Below, piece by piece: positions 29,527-41,937 of a DNA stretch of 64,000 bases. Position 1 is the first letter of the stretch. Every line of letters starts with the position of its first letter. Made by a program: the position numbers and the translations under genes. A model generated the notes under the pieces. It had not been told where the DNA came from and did no database searches. It worked only from the letters and a program-made list of their open reading frames with translations. This stretch comes from Rhodocyclaceae bacterium (GTDB lineage Bacteria > Pseudomonadota > Gammaproteobacteria > Burkholderiales > Rhodocyclaceae), in contig JAUXXJ010000005.1 of the NCBI GenBank assembly GCA_030681195.1, positions 124,001-188,000 on the forward strand, in the 5' to 3' direction.

Positions 29527-31833
29527 ATGGCGTGGGGCGCACTGGCTTTTGCGCTGGGCGTATGGCTGTTGCAGCAAGCTGCCGTCTTGCCAGCGCCGAC
29601 TTTTCTGTTGGTGGTAGGTTCGCTCGGCCTGTTGTTGGCGCTACAGCAGCGCTATCGCTGGCTCATCATGATTGGTTGCCTCTTGCTGGGCTTGGGCTGG
29701 GCGGGTGGTTTCGCCCATTGGCGTTTGAGCGATGCCTTGCCCACCGAATGGGAAGGGCGCGATATTGAGGTGGTCGGGGTGGTGGCCGACCTACCGCAGC
29801 GCTTTGAAAGAGGTGTGCGTTTTAACTTTTGGGTGGAGCAGGCAGCGGGGCCGGTGCCGAAGCGCATCGCCCTCTCGTGGTATCGCCAGTTTGACGCGGA
29901 GATCGAGGAAGAGGGCGACGAGGAAGCTGCGCCGGATGCGCTGCCCCCGCCGCGTGCCGGCGAGCGCTGGCGCTTTCTCGTGCGCTTGAAGCGGCCGCAC
30001 GGCAATCTCAATCCCCACGGATTTGACTATGAGGGCTGGCTGCTGGAGCGCGGTATTCGTGCCACGGGCTACGTCAGAAAGTCGGCACTGACGGGACGGC
30101 TCGCGCAGGAGGCGGGCGGCATCTCCGGTGCCATCCACTCACTGCGTGAAAGCATCCGTCTCCGCATGTTGCGCGCACTGCCGGATCAGCCTTACGCCGG
30201 CGTGCTGGTGGCGCTGGCGATTGGCGACCAGCAGGCGATTGCGCCCGAGTTGTGGCGCCTGTTTGCGGCGACCGGCATTACGCATCTGATGTCGATCTCC
30301 GGCTTGCATGTGACGATGATCGGCGGCTTGTTGGCCTTGCTGGTCGGCTGGGGCTGGCGGCGTTCGGCGCGTTTACCGCTGCTCTGGCCGGCGCAAAAGG
30401 CCGCTGCCGTCGCGGGGTTGTTAGGGGCGGCAGCGTATGCGCTGCTGGCCGGCTTCGGCATTCCGGCGCAGCGCACTTTGTTCATGTTGGCCATCGTCGT
30501 CGCGGCGATGATCTCCGGTCGTGCGCTGACAGCCGCGCAGGTGCTCGGTACGGCGCTGGTGGTCGTGCTGGTGATGGATCCGTGGGCGGTGTTGGCGGCG
30601 GGGTTCTGGTTGTCGTTTGCTGCGGTGGCCTTGTTGTTCGGTATTGCATCAGGAAGGGTGAGGCGCCACTGGGCGCTCGAATGGCTGCGCGCGCAATGGG
30701 CGATCACGCTCGGGCTGATCCCGGCACTGCTGGCCTTGTTCCAGCAATTTTCGCTGGTCTCGCCGCTGGCCAATGCGCTGGCAATTCCGCTGGTCAGTCT
30801 GTTGGTGACGCCGTTGGTGTTGCTCGGCAGTCTGCCGGGTTTTGTCTGGATGCTGGATATCGCCCATGCGCTGCTGCACGGGTTGATGGTTTTTCTGATT
30901 TGGCTGGCGGCGCTGCCTGGGGCGCTCTGGCAGCAACACGCGCCGCCGCCATGGACGGTGCCGCTGGCGGTAATTGGCGCGCTCTGGCTGCTGTTGCCGC
31001 GCGGCTTTCCTGCACGCTGGCTGGGGGCCGTTTTATTCCTACCGCTGTTGTTCATCGTTCCCGAGCGACCTGGGGTGGGCGAGTTGCATCTCACCGTGCT
31101 TGATGTGGGGCAGGGGCAGGCGATTCATGTGCAAACGGCAACGCATGATTTGCTCTACGACACCGGGCCGGAACTGGGGGGCACGGATGCCGGGGCGCGC
31201 CATGTGCTGCCTTACCTGCGGGCGGTTGGCGTGCAGCAACTTGATGCGCTGGTGATCAGTCATGCCGACAGGGATCATGCGGGCGGGATGGCGTCCGTAC
31301 TGGCCGGATTGCAAGTGAAGGACGTCGTCGGTTCCATCCCCCAAAGTCGGCGCTGCGAGGACGGCGCAAGCTGGGCATGGGATGACGTCAAATTCCAGTT
31401 TCTGCATCCAGCCGCCGTCGATTACGAACGCAAACGATCGACCAACGCCATGAGTTGCGTGCTGCTGATTGAAACGTCACATGGCCGGGTGTTGATTCCC
31501 GGTGATATTGAGGGGGCGGCCGAAGCCGCGTTGCTGGCACGGCATGCGGATGCGTTGCAGGCCGACATTCTGATCGCCCCGCATCATGGTGGCCGCAAAA
31601 CCGCCACCCCTGAGTTTGTGGCGGCGGTGACCCCCCGCGAGGTCATCTTTCCCGTGGGATATCGCAACCGCTTCGGTCATCCCGTGCCTGCCGTGGCGGA
31701 ACGCTTTGCCGCCAACGGGGCGCGTCTGCATCGAACCGACCAGTCTGGGGCTATTCGTGTCCGCTTGAGGGAAGGGATGGTTGATATTGTCCATGAGCGC
31801 CAATACCGGACGCATTACTGGCATATGCACTGA
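29527..31833 (+). CDS. comEC: ComEC/Rec2 DNA uptake channel
   Basis: Inner-membrane protein that carries single-stranded DNA into the cytoplasm during natural transformation (768 residues). Order: N-terminal helices, DUF4131/OB-like domain (about 75-200), competence helices (about 225-510, with the signature ITHLMSISGLHVTMIGG), then a metallo-beta-lactamase domain (VLDVGQGQAIHV onward). The last has metal residues in SHADRDHAGG near His579. Three copies of the dispersed repeat lie in this gene (29580, 30077, 31342), each read in a different frame. That is a notable density for the gene that imports DNA. Confidence 0.95.
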   Translation: MAWGALAFALGVWLLQQAAVLPAPTFLLVVGSLGLLLALQQRYRWLIMIGCLLLGLGWAGGFAHWRLSDALPTEWEGRDIEVVGVVADLPQRFERGVRFNFWVEQAAGPVPKRIALSWYRQFDAEIEEEGDEEAAPDALPPPRAGERWRFLVRLKRPHGNLNPHGFDYEGWLLERGIRATGYVRKSALTGRLAQEAGGISGAIHSLRESIRLRMLRALPDQPYAGVLVALAIGDQQAIAPELWRLFAATGITHLMSISGLHVTMIGGLLALLVGWGWRRSARLPLLWPAQKAAAVAGLLGAAAYALLAGFGIPAQRTLFMLAIVVAAMISGRALTAAQVLGTALVVVLVMDPWAVLAAGFWLSFAAVALLFGIASGRVRRHWALEWLRAQWAITLGLIPALLALFQQFSLVSPLANALAIPLVSLLVTPLVLLGSLPGFVWMLDIAHALLHGLMVFLIWLAALPGALWQQHAPPPWTVPLAVIGALWLLLPRGFPARWLGAVLFLPLLFIVPERPGVGELHLTVLDVGQGQAIHVQTATHDLLYDTGPELGGTDAGARHVLPYLRAVGVQQLDALVISHADRDHAGGMASVLAGLQVKDVVGSIPQSRRCEDGASWAWDDVKFQFLHPAAVDYERKRSTNAMSCVLLIETSHGRVLIPGDIEGAAEAALLARHADALQADILIAPHHGGRKTATPEFVAAVTPREVIFPVGYRNRFGHPVPAVAERFAANGARLHRTDQSGAIRVRLREGMVDIVHERQYRTHYWHMH
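29580..29604 (-). repeat. Dispersed 25-bp repeat, copy 1 in comEC
   Basis: Reverse orientation, one mismatch. Encodes AVLPAPTF at ComEC 19-26, between the first two membrane helices. Confidence 0.85.
30077..30101 (+). repeat. Dispersed 25-bp repeat, copy 2 in comEC
   Basis: Four mismatches. Read in a different frame (KSALTGRL). Confidence 0.6.
31342..31366 (+). repeat. Dispersed 25-bp repeat, degenerate copy 3 in comEC
   Basis: The first half is nearly intact and the second is shifted by one base. Read as SRRCEDGA, a third frame. Confidence 0.5.
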
Positions 31834-31926
31834 AAAAATGCTGCACTGCGTAGTTTCACGGATGGTTTGCCCCGGTATCCTCTGTCATCATCTTTGGCGT
31901 GAGGGCGCTGTTGCAGGCCACATTGC

Positions 31927-34845
<2,919 letters not shown>

Positions 34846-34901
34846 CCGCACTAAAGTGTTATAAAACGCGGCATCAGATGACTGTATGAATACATAAGCG
34901 C

Positions 34902-35807
34902 ATGACTGACGCAAACGGAACACCCCAACTTTTGGTCGTTGAGGACGAGGCAATCCTTCTCGATATCCTTGTCGAGACGCTGACCGAGAATGGCTATGCC
35001 GTTCAGGTGGCCGAAACCGGCGCGGCCGCCGCGCGCCTGCTCGAAGCGCATGCCGGGACGTTTGACGCGATTCTGCTTGACCGACTGCTGCCCGATATGG
35101 ACAGCCTTGGGCTGATTCCCCAGATCAAGCGCAATCCGGCACTCGCTCATGTGCCGGTCATCATCCAGACCTCGTTGACCAGTCCCGAGGACGTGGCAGC
35201 CGGCCTCAATGCCGGTGCCTACTATTACCTCACCAAGCCATTTCCGCCCGAGACGTTGCTCTCGATCGTGCGCGCCGCCGTGCGCGACCGTCTCGCCTAT
35301 CTCGACTTGCAGGGGCGTATTCGCCATGCCGAGGGCATCATGCGGCATCTGGTGCGCGGCGAATTCAATTTCCGCACCCAGTCCGAGGCGCGCGATCTGG
35401 CCGCTTTGGTCGCCCATGCCGCGCCCGACCCTACCCGCGTCGTGCTGGGGCTGACGGAGTTGATGCTGAATGCGGTCGAGCATGGCAACCTGGCGATTAC
35501 CTACGAAGAAAAGTCCAGCCTGATTGCCGCCGATGCGCTGGTGGACGAAGTGGAAAAGCGCCTAGCCGATGGCCCTTACAGCGGTCGTACGGCGCGGCTG
35601 TTTTTGGCGCGTTCGAATGACCAGGTCGAGTTTGTCGTACAGGACGAAGGTAGTGGCTTTAACTGGGAGCCCTTCCTTGAGATGGCACCGGATCGCGCCT
35701 TCGATACACACGGTCGCGGTATCGCCATGTCGCGCTTGCTGAGTTTCGATTACATCGAGTACCGCGGACGAGGCAATGAGGTCGTTTGCCGCGTCCAGCT
35801 TCACTGA
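34902..35807 (+). CDS. Response regulator with C-terminal HATPase (anti-sigma-like) domain
   Basis: 301 residues. The receiver domain (about 10-125) has the acidic pair at Glu14-Asp15, phosphoacceptor Asp60 (ILLDRLLPD) and Lys109 in TKPF. Residues ~160-300 form an RsbW-type ATPase: an N-box-like ELMLNAVEHGN, a G1-like DEGSGF and a final HGRGIAMSRLLS. Such REC-ATPase proteins can act as switchable kinases or anti-sigma factors. No PP2C phosphatase or STAS partner is seen nearby. Likely phosphorylated by one of the flanking hybrid kinases (inference). Confidence 0.85.
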   Translation: MTDANGTPQLLVVEDEAILLDILVETLTENGYAVQVAETGAAAARLLEAHAGTFDAILLDRLLPDMDSLGLIPQIKRNPALAHVPVIIQTSLTSPEDVAAGLNAGAYYYLTKPFPPETLLSIVRAAVRDRLAYLDLQGRIRHAEGIMRHLVRGEFNFRTQSEARDLAALVAHAAPDPTRVVLGLTELMLNAVEHGNLAITYEEKSSLIAADALVDEVEKRLADGPYSGRTARLFLARSNDQVEFVVQDEGSGFNWEPFLEMAPDRAFDTHGRGIAMSRLLSFDYIEYRGRGNEVVCRVQLH

Positions 35808-35813
35808 GTTCAC

Positions 35814-36692
35814 ATGGAGCCACGTCACGGCAGGGTGCAGTGTCTCAGTCCCGCCGGTTTTCACCGTATGGCCTATGTCGAGTGGGGCGATCCGGCCAAT
35901 CCGCAGGTGCTGGTGTGCGTGCATGGCCTGACCCGTTGCGGCCGTGATTTCGATTTTCTCGCCCGGTCACTGGCCGATCGTTATCGTGTGGTGTGCCCCG
36001 ATGTCGTGGGCCGGGGCCTGAGCGACTGGCTGCGCGATCCGAACCACTATGCGATTCCGCAATACGCTGCCGATATGGTGACGCTGCTGGCGCGCCTGAA
36101 CGTCGACTCGGTCGATTGGCTGGGCACCTCGATGGGCGGCATGATCGGCATGGCGCTGGCAGCCCAGCCAGAGTCGCCGATTCGTCGCTTGATCCTCAAC
36201 GATGTCGGCCCGGTGATCGCGGCCGGCGCGCTGGCACGCATTGGCGAATACCTGGCTACCCCACCGAGCTTTGCTTCACTGGAACAGGCCGAGGCTTATA
36301 TTCGTATTGTGGCGGCACCCTTCGGCCGTCTCAATGATGCGCAATGGCGTCACCTGACCGAGAATGTCGTCAAGGTCGGGCCGGCGGGGGCGGTTGCCCT
36401 GCGCTACGACCCGGGTATCGCGGCGCCCTTCAAGGCAGCCATGGTCGGGCAGGGAGAGGCAGACGGGAAGCTGAAGGATATCGAGTTGTGGCCGCTCTAC
36501 GATGCGATTCGCTGTCCGACTCTGGTGATTCGTGGCGAAACCTCGGATCTCCTGTCGCGCGAAGCGGCCGCGCAGATGGCCGCTCGCGGCCCCTGTGCAG
36601 AAACGGTGGAAGTGCCTGGTGTGGGGCATGCGCCGATGTTCCTGGATGACACTCAGGTGGCCATCGTTAAAGACTTTTTGCCGGCTAGCTGA
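35814..36692 (+). CDS. Alpha/beta-hydrolase
   Basis: A 292-residue cytoplasmic hydrolase of the alpha/beta fold. The oxyanion segment is VCVHGLTRCG (35-44), the nucleophile elbow GTSMGG has Ser106, and the catalytic histidine is in GVGHAPMF near the C-terminus. The catalytic acid is probably in the segment RGETSDLLS. It starts six bases after the receiver-ATPase gene, so it is probably part of the signalling operon. The substrate is unknown; it could process an ester signal. Confidence 0.85.
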   Translation: MEPRHGRVQCLSPAGFHRMAYVEWGDPANPQVLVCVHGLTRCGRDFDFLARSLADRYRVVCPDVVGRGLSDWLRDPNHYAIPQYAADMVTLLARLNVDSVDWLGTSMGGMIGMALAAQPESPIRRLILNDVGPVIAAGALARIGEYLATPPSFASLEQAEAYIRIVAAPFGRLNDAQWRHLTENVVKVGPAGAVALRYDPGIAAPFKAAMVGQGEADGKLKDIELWPLYDAIRCPTLVIRGETSDLLSREAAAQMAARGPCAETVEVPGVGHAPMFLDDTQVAIVKDFLPAS

Positions 36693-36735
36693 CGTCGTAT
36701 CATCTGGCAGTGTACGGATCAACAAGGAGGAAGTA

Positions 36736-37878
36736 ATGCGTGTCCAGCAAGTTATCCTGAAGTCTCCCCAAGTATCACCGGCTGCATTTGCTGCCCTGGC
36801 AGATATCAATCCCAATCTTGTGACTGTTTTCGGTGCGGTCGCCTACTTTGCCGATGAGGCTTTTCTGGCCGCACTACGCCAGACATTTCCGGCAGTCGTC
36901 CTGATCGGTTGTTCGACAGCCGGTGAGATCAGTGCCGACGGTGTGACCGACAACACCTGTATTGTCACGGCGGCGTGTCTCGAAAAGACCCGGATCAAGT
37001 CGGCGGTGACGCGCTTGGCGGGCATGGATGACTCACAGGCAGCAGGAGCTCGCATCGGAGAGGCGCTGGCCGGGCCGGACCTGAAGGCTATCCTCGTATT
37101 CGGCCCTGGTGTCGAGATCAATGGCAGTGCCCTGGTGGAGGGGATGGCCAGCAAGGTCGGCGATACGGTGCCGATCACCGGCGGGCTGGCGGGGGATGGT
37201 GGTGCTTTTGCCCGTACCTTTACCTTGGGCCCCGATGGGGTTGATGATCGTGCCGTGGTCGCCATCGGCTTGAGTGGCGATGCCTTGCGCTTTGGTCATG
37301 GTTCTTTCGGTGGCTGGGAACCGTTCGGTCCGGCCCGCAAGGTGACCAGAGCGGTTGGCAATGTGCTCTACGAACTGGATGGCGAGCCGGCCCTGGAAAT
37401 CTACAAGCGTTATCTGGGTGATCTGGCGGTTGATCTGCCGGCGTCCGGTTTGCTGTTTCCGTTTGCCATGCTCGGCGACGATCACGGTGCCATGGGCTTG
37501 ATTCGTACCATTCTCGGTATTGACGAAGCGGCGGGTAGTCTGACGCTGGCCGGCGCGATTGATCCGAACGGCTATCTGAAGCTGATGCACGCCAGTACCG
37601 ATAGCCTGGTGAATGGCGCCGAAGCTGCGGCCGAGGCCGCTGCCGCCATGATGCGCGAGAAGGGTGAAAGCCTCGCCATCTTGGTGAGCTGCGTTGGCCG
37701 CAAGCTGGTGATGGGCGGGCGCGTGGACGACGAGGTCGAGGCAGTGGCGGATGTGCTGGGCAGTGGTGCGCTGCTGACCGGTTTTTATTCCTATGGCGAG
37801 ATCAGTCCCTTCACGCCGGGTAGTGCCTGCCAGTTGCACAACCAGACGATGACGATCACCTGCATCGGCGAACAGTAA
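36736..37878 (+). CDS. FIST sensory domain protein
   Basis: A 380-residue protein made of FIST_N (about 25-215) and FIST_C (about 220-365) domains. The family is thought to bind small ligands such as amino acids in signalling proteins. Recognisable parts are LIGCSTAGEIS (56-66), GGLAGDG and SCVGRKLVMG near the C-terminus followed by FYSYGEISP. A strong AAGGAGG at 36724-36730 and the ATG at 36736 define the start. The longer frame from 36532 overlaps the hydrolase gene and is not used. It lies 22 bases before a hybrid kinase, its probable partner. Confidence 0.88.
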   Translation: MRVQQVILKSPQVSPAAFAALADINPNLVTVFGAVAYFADEAFLAALRQTFPAVVLIGCSTAGEISADGVTDNTCIVTAACLEKTRIKSAVTRLAGMDDSQAAGARIGEALAGPDLKAILVFGPGVEINGSALVEGMASKVGDTVPITGGLAGDGGAFARTFTLGPDGVDDRAVVAIGLSGDALRFGHGSFGGWEPFGPARKVTRAVGNVLYELDGEPALEIYKRYLGDLAVDLPASGLLFPFAMLGDDHGAMGLIRTILGIDEAAGSLTLAGAIDPNGYLKLMHASTDSLVNGAEAAAEAAAAMMREKGESLAILVSCVGRKLVMGGRVDDEVEAVADVLGSGALLTGFYSYGEISPFTPGSACQLHNQTMTITCIGEQ

Positions 37879-37900
37879 GGCAGATAACCAGAAAGCCATC

Positions 37901-40900
37901 ATGCACCGTGGTTTGCAGCGCCAGATCAAGCGCACGCTGGGTCTGGCCGACGAGGCCGCGCTCGAAGAAGCGCTGACTGCAGCGGAGTCGCTGGCCGCTC
38001 AGTCGAACCTGCCTGCAGGTGCGGGCGCCATTCTGGGCAACTTGCGCGCCCTGCTCGGGCGCGTGGATGAAAGCTACGAACAGGCCGACCGCGATCTTGC
38101 TCTGCGTACGCGCAGCCTGGAGCTGAGCTCGACGGAGTTGAACGAGGTCAATCGTCGCTTGCGGGGTGACCTGGAAGCCCGGGCGCGTGCAGCACAATCC
38201 CTGCGTGAAGTCGTCACTCAGTTGCTGGGCACGGATGCGATTGGCGGCAGCGGCGCGGAAGATGAGCTTGAGTCGCTCTCGCGCATCATCACGAACCTGG
38301 TGCAGGAACGCGAGAAGCAGCGCCTGCATCTGGATAACCTCAAATTTGCCCTCGATGAACATGCCATTGTCAGTATCACCGATACACAGGGCACAATCAT
38401 TTACGCCAACGACAAGTTCTGCCGGATCAGTGGCTATACCCGTGCGGAACTGCTCGGCCGCAACCACCGTATCGTCAAGTCGGGCCGTCATCCACCGCAG
38501 GTCTACGAGGAAATGTGGGCGACGATTACCGCCGGACAAACCTGGCATGGCGAAATCTGCAATCGTGCCAAGCAGGGCGACGAGTACTGGGTGGCCGCCA
38601 CCATCGTGCCGTTTGTCGATGGCACCGGCCTGCCTTATGAGTACATCGCCATTCGTACCGATATCACGGCGCGCAAGCAGGCTGAAACGCGGTTGGCGGA
38701 ACAGTTGCACTTCAGCCGCCAGTTGATGGATGCGATTCCGATCCCGATCTACTACAAGGACACGGAAGGGCGTTATCTCGGCACCAACCGCAGCTTTATC
38801 GAGACCTTTGTGGCCCACAAAATGGAGGGGTGCATTGGCAAGACAGTATTCGATCTGCTGTTACCCGACATGGCCCAGTTCCAGCACGAGAAGGATCTGG
38901 AACTGTTTCGCGAGGAATGCGCGACGCAGACCTACGAAGTGCGGGCCATGCGCGTCGGTGACGAGGAACGTTCCTACGTCTATCACAAGGCCAGTCTGAC
39001 GCGTCCGGATGGCTCGGTCTGGGCTCTGATCGGGGCGATTACCGACCTGACCGAACGATATCGCTGGGAGGCCAGTCTGATCGAGGCGCGTGACGCCGCC
39101 GAGGCGGCCAATCGCGCCAAGAGTGATTTCCTTGCCAACATGAGTCATGAGATTCGTACGCCGATGAACGGCATCATTGGCATGACCGATCTGACGCTCG
39201 ATACGGCACTGGATGACGAGCAGCGTGAGTATTTGCAGATCGTCAAGTCCTCGTCGGAGTCGTTGCTGACGGTGATTAACGACATCCTCGATTTTTCGAA
39301 GATCGAAGCCGGCAAGTTGCAGGTGGAGCGCATCGGTTTTGATTTGCGCCGCTCAGTCGCCGAGACGCTCAAGACCATGACCCTGCGGGCCCACCAGAAG
39401 GGGCTGGAGATCATCTGCGATATTGATCCGGCCGTGCCGATTCAGGTGCGTGGCGATCCCGGTCGCTTGCGGCAAATCCTGCTTAACCTGGTGGGCAATG
39501 CGATCAAGTTCACCGATCAGGGCGATATCGTCGTGCGGACCACGGTTGAGGCGCAGACAGAACGGAGTGTGACGGTGCAGTTTTCCGTGCAGGACAGTGG
39601 CATCGGGATTGCTGCCGAGAAGCTCAATCATGTGTTCGAGGCTTTTTCGCAGGTCGATACCTCGACGACGCGCAAGTATGGCGGCACGGGACTGGGGTTG
39701 ACCATTTCCAACCGGCTCGTCGAATTGATGGGTGGCCATTTGTGGGTCGAGAGCGAAGTGGGGGTTGGCAGCGCCTTCCATTTCACGCTGGCCCTCGGTA
39801 TCGATGCCAGTGAACCGCTCGTGCGCACCCCGGCAAGACTGAGCGGGCGCCACGTGCTGGTGGTGGATGACAACGCGGTTAACCGCGAAATCTTCGTGCG
39901 TCAGGTGGCGCGCTGGGGCATGACGGCAACGACAGCGGTTTCGGGTGAACAGGCGCAGGAGATGCTGAGCACGCAAGCGCCGCCGGACGTGATGCTGCTC
40001 GATGTGCATATGCCGGGCATGGATGGCTATGCTCTGGTGGCGTGGATCAAGGCACAGCCGACATTGCAGGCCGTGCCGGTCATCATCCTGTCCTCCGGGC
40101 CGCAGCGCGGGGATGCCGAGCGTTGTCGCACGCTGGGCGTGAGTGCCTATTTTTCAAAGCCGATCGCCGACGATGAATTGGAGGCGGCGATTGCCAATGT
40201 ACTGGGGGCTGGTGCGGGGACCGGCGCAGGGGTAGCCAGCGCATCGCCCGACTTGCTGACGCGACACCAGTTGCGCGAGCATGCCCGGGTGCTGACGGTG
40301 CTGCTGGTCGAGGACAATCCGGTCAACCAGCAACTGGGGATTCGCCTGCTTGAGAAATGGGGGCATCGTGTCATCCTCGCGGTGAATGGACTGGAAGCGG
40401 TCGACAAGGTATTGGCTGGCGAGTCGATCGATGTGGTGCTGATGGATATGCAGATGCCGGTGATGGGTGGTCTGGAAGCGACGCAGCACATCCGCCAGCT
40501 TGAGACGGCGCGGCAACTGCCCCGTCTGCCGATCATCGCCATGACGGCCAATGCCATGCAGGGCGACCGTGAAGCCTGTCTGGCGGCTGGTATGGACGAT
40601 TACCTTGCCAAGCCGATCAAGGCGGCTGATCTTGCGGCGAAACTCGGCCCCTACGCCGGGACGTCCGGGGCCGAGGACGAGATGCGAGCGCTAGCGTTGC
40701 CGGCCTTCGATTACGCGGCGGCGCTCAGGGGTATGGATGCGGAGATTGTCGAGATCATCACGCAGGCATTTCTGGACCACTACCGTAGCGAACTGGATGC
40801 TTTGCACTTGGCTATCGCGGCCGGGAATGTGGGTGAGGCGCGGAGGCACGTCCATGGGCTGAAAGGCACACTGGCCGCCTTCGGCGCCCAGCCTGCTGAG

Positions 40901-41023
40901 CGGCTTGCAGCAGAGATGGAGTCATTGGCCAAGGTGGGCGATTTGAGTCGCTTCGACGAGCTCTATCTTGGCCTGGCCGAGGAAACCGAAAAGCTGGTGA
41001 TAGTGCTGCGCGCGCGAACGTAA
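37901..41023 (+). CDS. Hybrid sensor histidine kinase (PAS-PAS-kinase-REC-REC-Hpt)
   Basis: A 1040-residue soluble kinase. The N-terminal ~140 residues are helical with no known sensor. Two PAS domains follow (about 145-265 and 275-390). His416 ([12 protein letters not shown]) is the phosphoacceptor, and the ATPase has NAIKFT, DSGIGI and [10 protein letters not shown]. The first receiver has Asp701 ([11 protein letters not shown]), the second Asp849 ([11 protein letters not shown]), and the terminal Hpt has His985 (VHGLKG). Together with the FIST protein encoded just upstream, it may form a ligand-sensing relay. Its output could be the receiver-ATPase protein or an unlinked regulator. Confidence 0.93.
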   Translation: MHRGLQRQIKRTLGLADEAALEEALTAAESLAAQSNLPAGAGAILGNLRALLGRVDESYEQADRDLALRTRSLELSSTELNEVNRRLRGDLEARARAAQSLREVVTQLLGTDAIGGSGAEDELESLSRIITNLVQEREKQRLHLDNLKFALDEHAIVSITDTQGTIIYANDKFCRISGYTRAELLGRNHRIVKSGRHPPQVYEEMWATITAGQTWHGEICNRAKQGDEYWVAATIVPFVDGTGLPYEYIAIRTDITARKQAETRLAEQLHFSRQLMDAIPIPIYYKDTEGRYLGTNRSFIETFVAHKMEGCIGKTVFDLLLPDMAQFQHEKDLELFREECATQTYEVRAMRVGDEERSYVYHKASLTRPDGSVWALIGAITDLTERYRWEASLIEARDAAEAANRAKSDFLANMSHEIRTPMNGIIGMTDLTLDTALDDEQREYLQIVKSSSESLLTVINDILDFSKIEAGKLQVERIGFDLRRSVAETLKTMTLRAHQKGLEIICDIDPAVPIQVRGDPGRLRQILLNLVGNAIKFTDQGDIVVRTTVEAQTERSVTVQFSVQDSGIGIAAEKLNHVFEAFSQVDTSTTRKYGGTGLGLTISNRLVELMGGHLWVESEVGVGSAFHFTLALGIDASEPLVRTPARLSGRHVLVVDDNAVNREIFVRQVARWGMTATTAVSGEQAQEMLSTQAPPDVMLLDVHMPGMDGYALVAWIKAQPTLQAVPVIILSSGPQRGDAERCRTLGVSAYFSKPIADDELEAAIANVLGAGAGTGAGVASASPDLLTRHQLREHARVLTVLLVEDNPVNQQLGIRLLEKWGHRVILAVNGLEAVDKVLAGESIDVVLMDMQMPVMGGLEATQHIRQLETARQLPRLPIIAMTANAMQGDREACLAAGMDDYLAKPIKAADLAAKLGPYAGTSGAEDEMRALALPAFDYAAALRGMDAEIVEIITQAFLDHYRSELDALHLAIAAGNVGEARRHVHGLKGTLAAFGAQPAERLAAEMESLAKVGDLSRFDELYLGLAEETEKLVIVLRART

Positions 41024-41032
41024 AGCTTCAGG

Positions 41033-41057
41033 TGCCGTCCCGCCAGCGCCGACTTTT
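41033..41057 (-). repeat. Dispersed 25-bp repeat, intergenic copy before ffs
   Basis: Perfect reverse-orientation copy, 9 bases after the kinase stop and just upstream of the SRP RNA promoter box. Being intergenic, its conservation cannot be explained by peptide selection. Confidence 0.92.
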
Positions 41058-41061
41058 GAAC

Positions 41062-41067
41062 TAGAAT
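41062..41067 (+). promoter_or_regulatory. Probable -10 box of the SRP RNA gene
   Basis: TAGAAT ends six bases before the predicted 5' end of the 4.5S RNA, the right distance for its -10 element. The -35 region at 17-base spacing falls inside the dispersed-repeat copy at 41033-41057 and does not resemble TTGACA. Confidence 0.45.
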
Positions 41068-41072
41068 GCGTC

Positions 41073-41173
41073 GTGGCGGGTCTCCCCGCATTGTGGAGTG
41101 GTGAATCTGGTCAGGGCCGGAAGGCAGCAGCCACAGCCGTTTTCCGCAAGTGCCGGGGGTCAGGCTCGCCACC
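41073..41173 (+). ncRNA. ffs: 4.5S signal recognition particle RNA
   Basis: RNA scaffold of the SRP, which with Ffh targets membrane proteins to SecYEG. The universal apical loop region is intact: GGTCAGGGCCGGAAGGCAGC followed by AGCC. The ends GTGGCGGGTC (41073-41082) and GGCTCGCCAC (41163-41172) pair to close one long hairpin of about 100 bases. It lies upstream of dnaX with no overlapping gene. Confidence 0.93.
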
Positions 41174-41301
41174 CCTTCCCCTCCGTTTTACCTAGCCTTT
41201 TCTTGTTGCGCGTTCACAATCGGTTACAAAGCCGATATAGCCTGCTTACATCCGCAGCGCCTAATCTCTCCTGCGTACCCATTACTCACAAGGAGAACAT
41301 C

Positions 41302-41859
41302 ATGAAACGCAATCACACTATCATCGCCAGTCTGATTCTTGCCGCCGGTTTGAGCGGTGTTGCTTTTGCTCAAGGAGGCCGCAATATGGGCGGCTGCGAC
41401 GGCATGGGCCCGATGGGTATGGGACCCGGACAATCGGGCAAGCAGGCCGGCATGAAGTTCGATCCGGCCCAGCGTGCCGAACGTCACCTTTCCATGCTGA
41501 AAGGCCAACTCAAGATCACCCCGGAGCAGGAACCGCTGTGGCAGGCTTACGCGGAAAAGATGAAGGCCGATGCAGGCAAGGGCATGCACGCGATGCGCGA
41601 GCAGATGGCCGATACGAAACTTACGGCGCCCGAACGCATGACGAAGATGCAGACCCTGATGGAAGAGCATCTGGCGAAGATGAAGGGCGTGCATGACAGC
41701 TTTAACCGTCTTTACGCTGCGCTGACACCTGAGCAGAAGGCCGTAGCCGATCAGTATGCGGCGCAAATGGGTCGTCAGGGCAAGGGCGGCAAGCCCGGTC
41801 GCACCGGTGGCCCCGGTCCGGGCCCGGGTTCGGTCCGCTCGGCGCCGGCACAAAACTGA
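41302..41859 (+). CDS. LTXXQ (Spy/CpxP-like) periplasmic protein
   Basis: A 185-residue secreted protein with a signal peptide (about 1-22, ending AFA). It is rich in methionine and glycine at first (MGGCDGMGPMGMGPG). The mature part is helical and resembles Spy/CpxP chaperones, with LKITPEQEPLWQAY and the late LTPEQKAVADQYAAQM. AAGGAG at 41290-41295 supports the start. Its gene ends just before a strong terminator. A role in envelope stress or metal sensing is inferred from the family only. Confidence 0.82.
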   Translation: MKRNHTIIASLILAAGLSGVAFAQGGRNMGGCDGMGPMGMGPGQSGKQAGMKFDPAQRAERHLSMLKGQLKITPEQEPLWQAYAEKMKADAGKGMHAMREQMADTKLTAPERMTKMQTLMEEHLAKMKGVHDSFNRLYAALTPEQKAVADQYAAQMGRQGKGGKPGRTGGPGPGPGSVRSAPAQN

Positions 41860-41881
41860 TTGGAGCCTCACCACCGTGATG

Positions 41882-41918
41882 ACGGGCATCCTCATCGTGT
41901 GGTGAGGGTGCCCGTTTT
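41882..41918 (+). terminator. Rho-independent terminator with a competing hairpin
   Basis: A 13-bp stem pairs 41882-41894 with 41903-41915 around an eight-base loop, followed by TTTT. An alternative nine-bp pairing between 41866-41874 (CCTCACCAC) and 41899-41907 (GTGGTGAGG) would break up the distal stem, so the two structures are mutually exclusive. It ends the LTXXQ transcript 20 bases before dnaX. Confidence 0.8.
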
Positions 41919-41922
41919 GCTT

Positions 41923-41931
41923 TGTTAGAAT
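41923..41931 (+). promoter_or_regulatory. Extended -10 promoter for dnaX
   Basis: TGTTAGAAT matches the extended -10 form (TGn plus hexamer). The hexamer ends six bases before the dnaX ATG, so transcription would begin at or next to the start codon and give a leaderless message. No Shine-Dalgarno sequence is visible in front of the ATG, which agrees. Confidence 0.5.
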
Positions 41932-41937
41932 CGGCGC

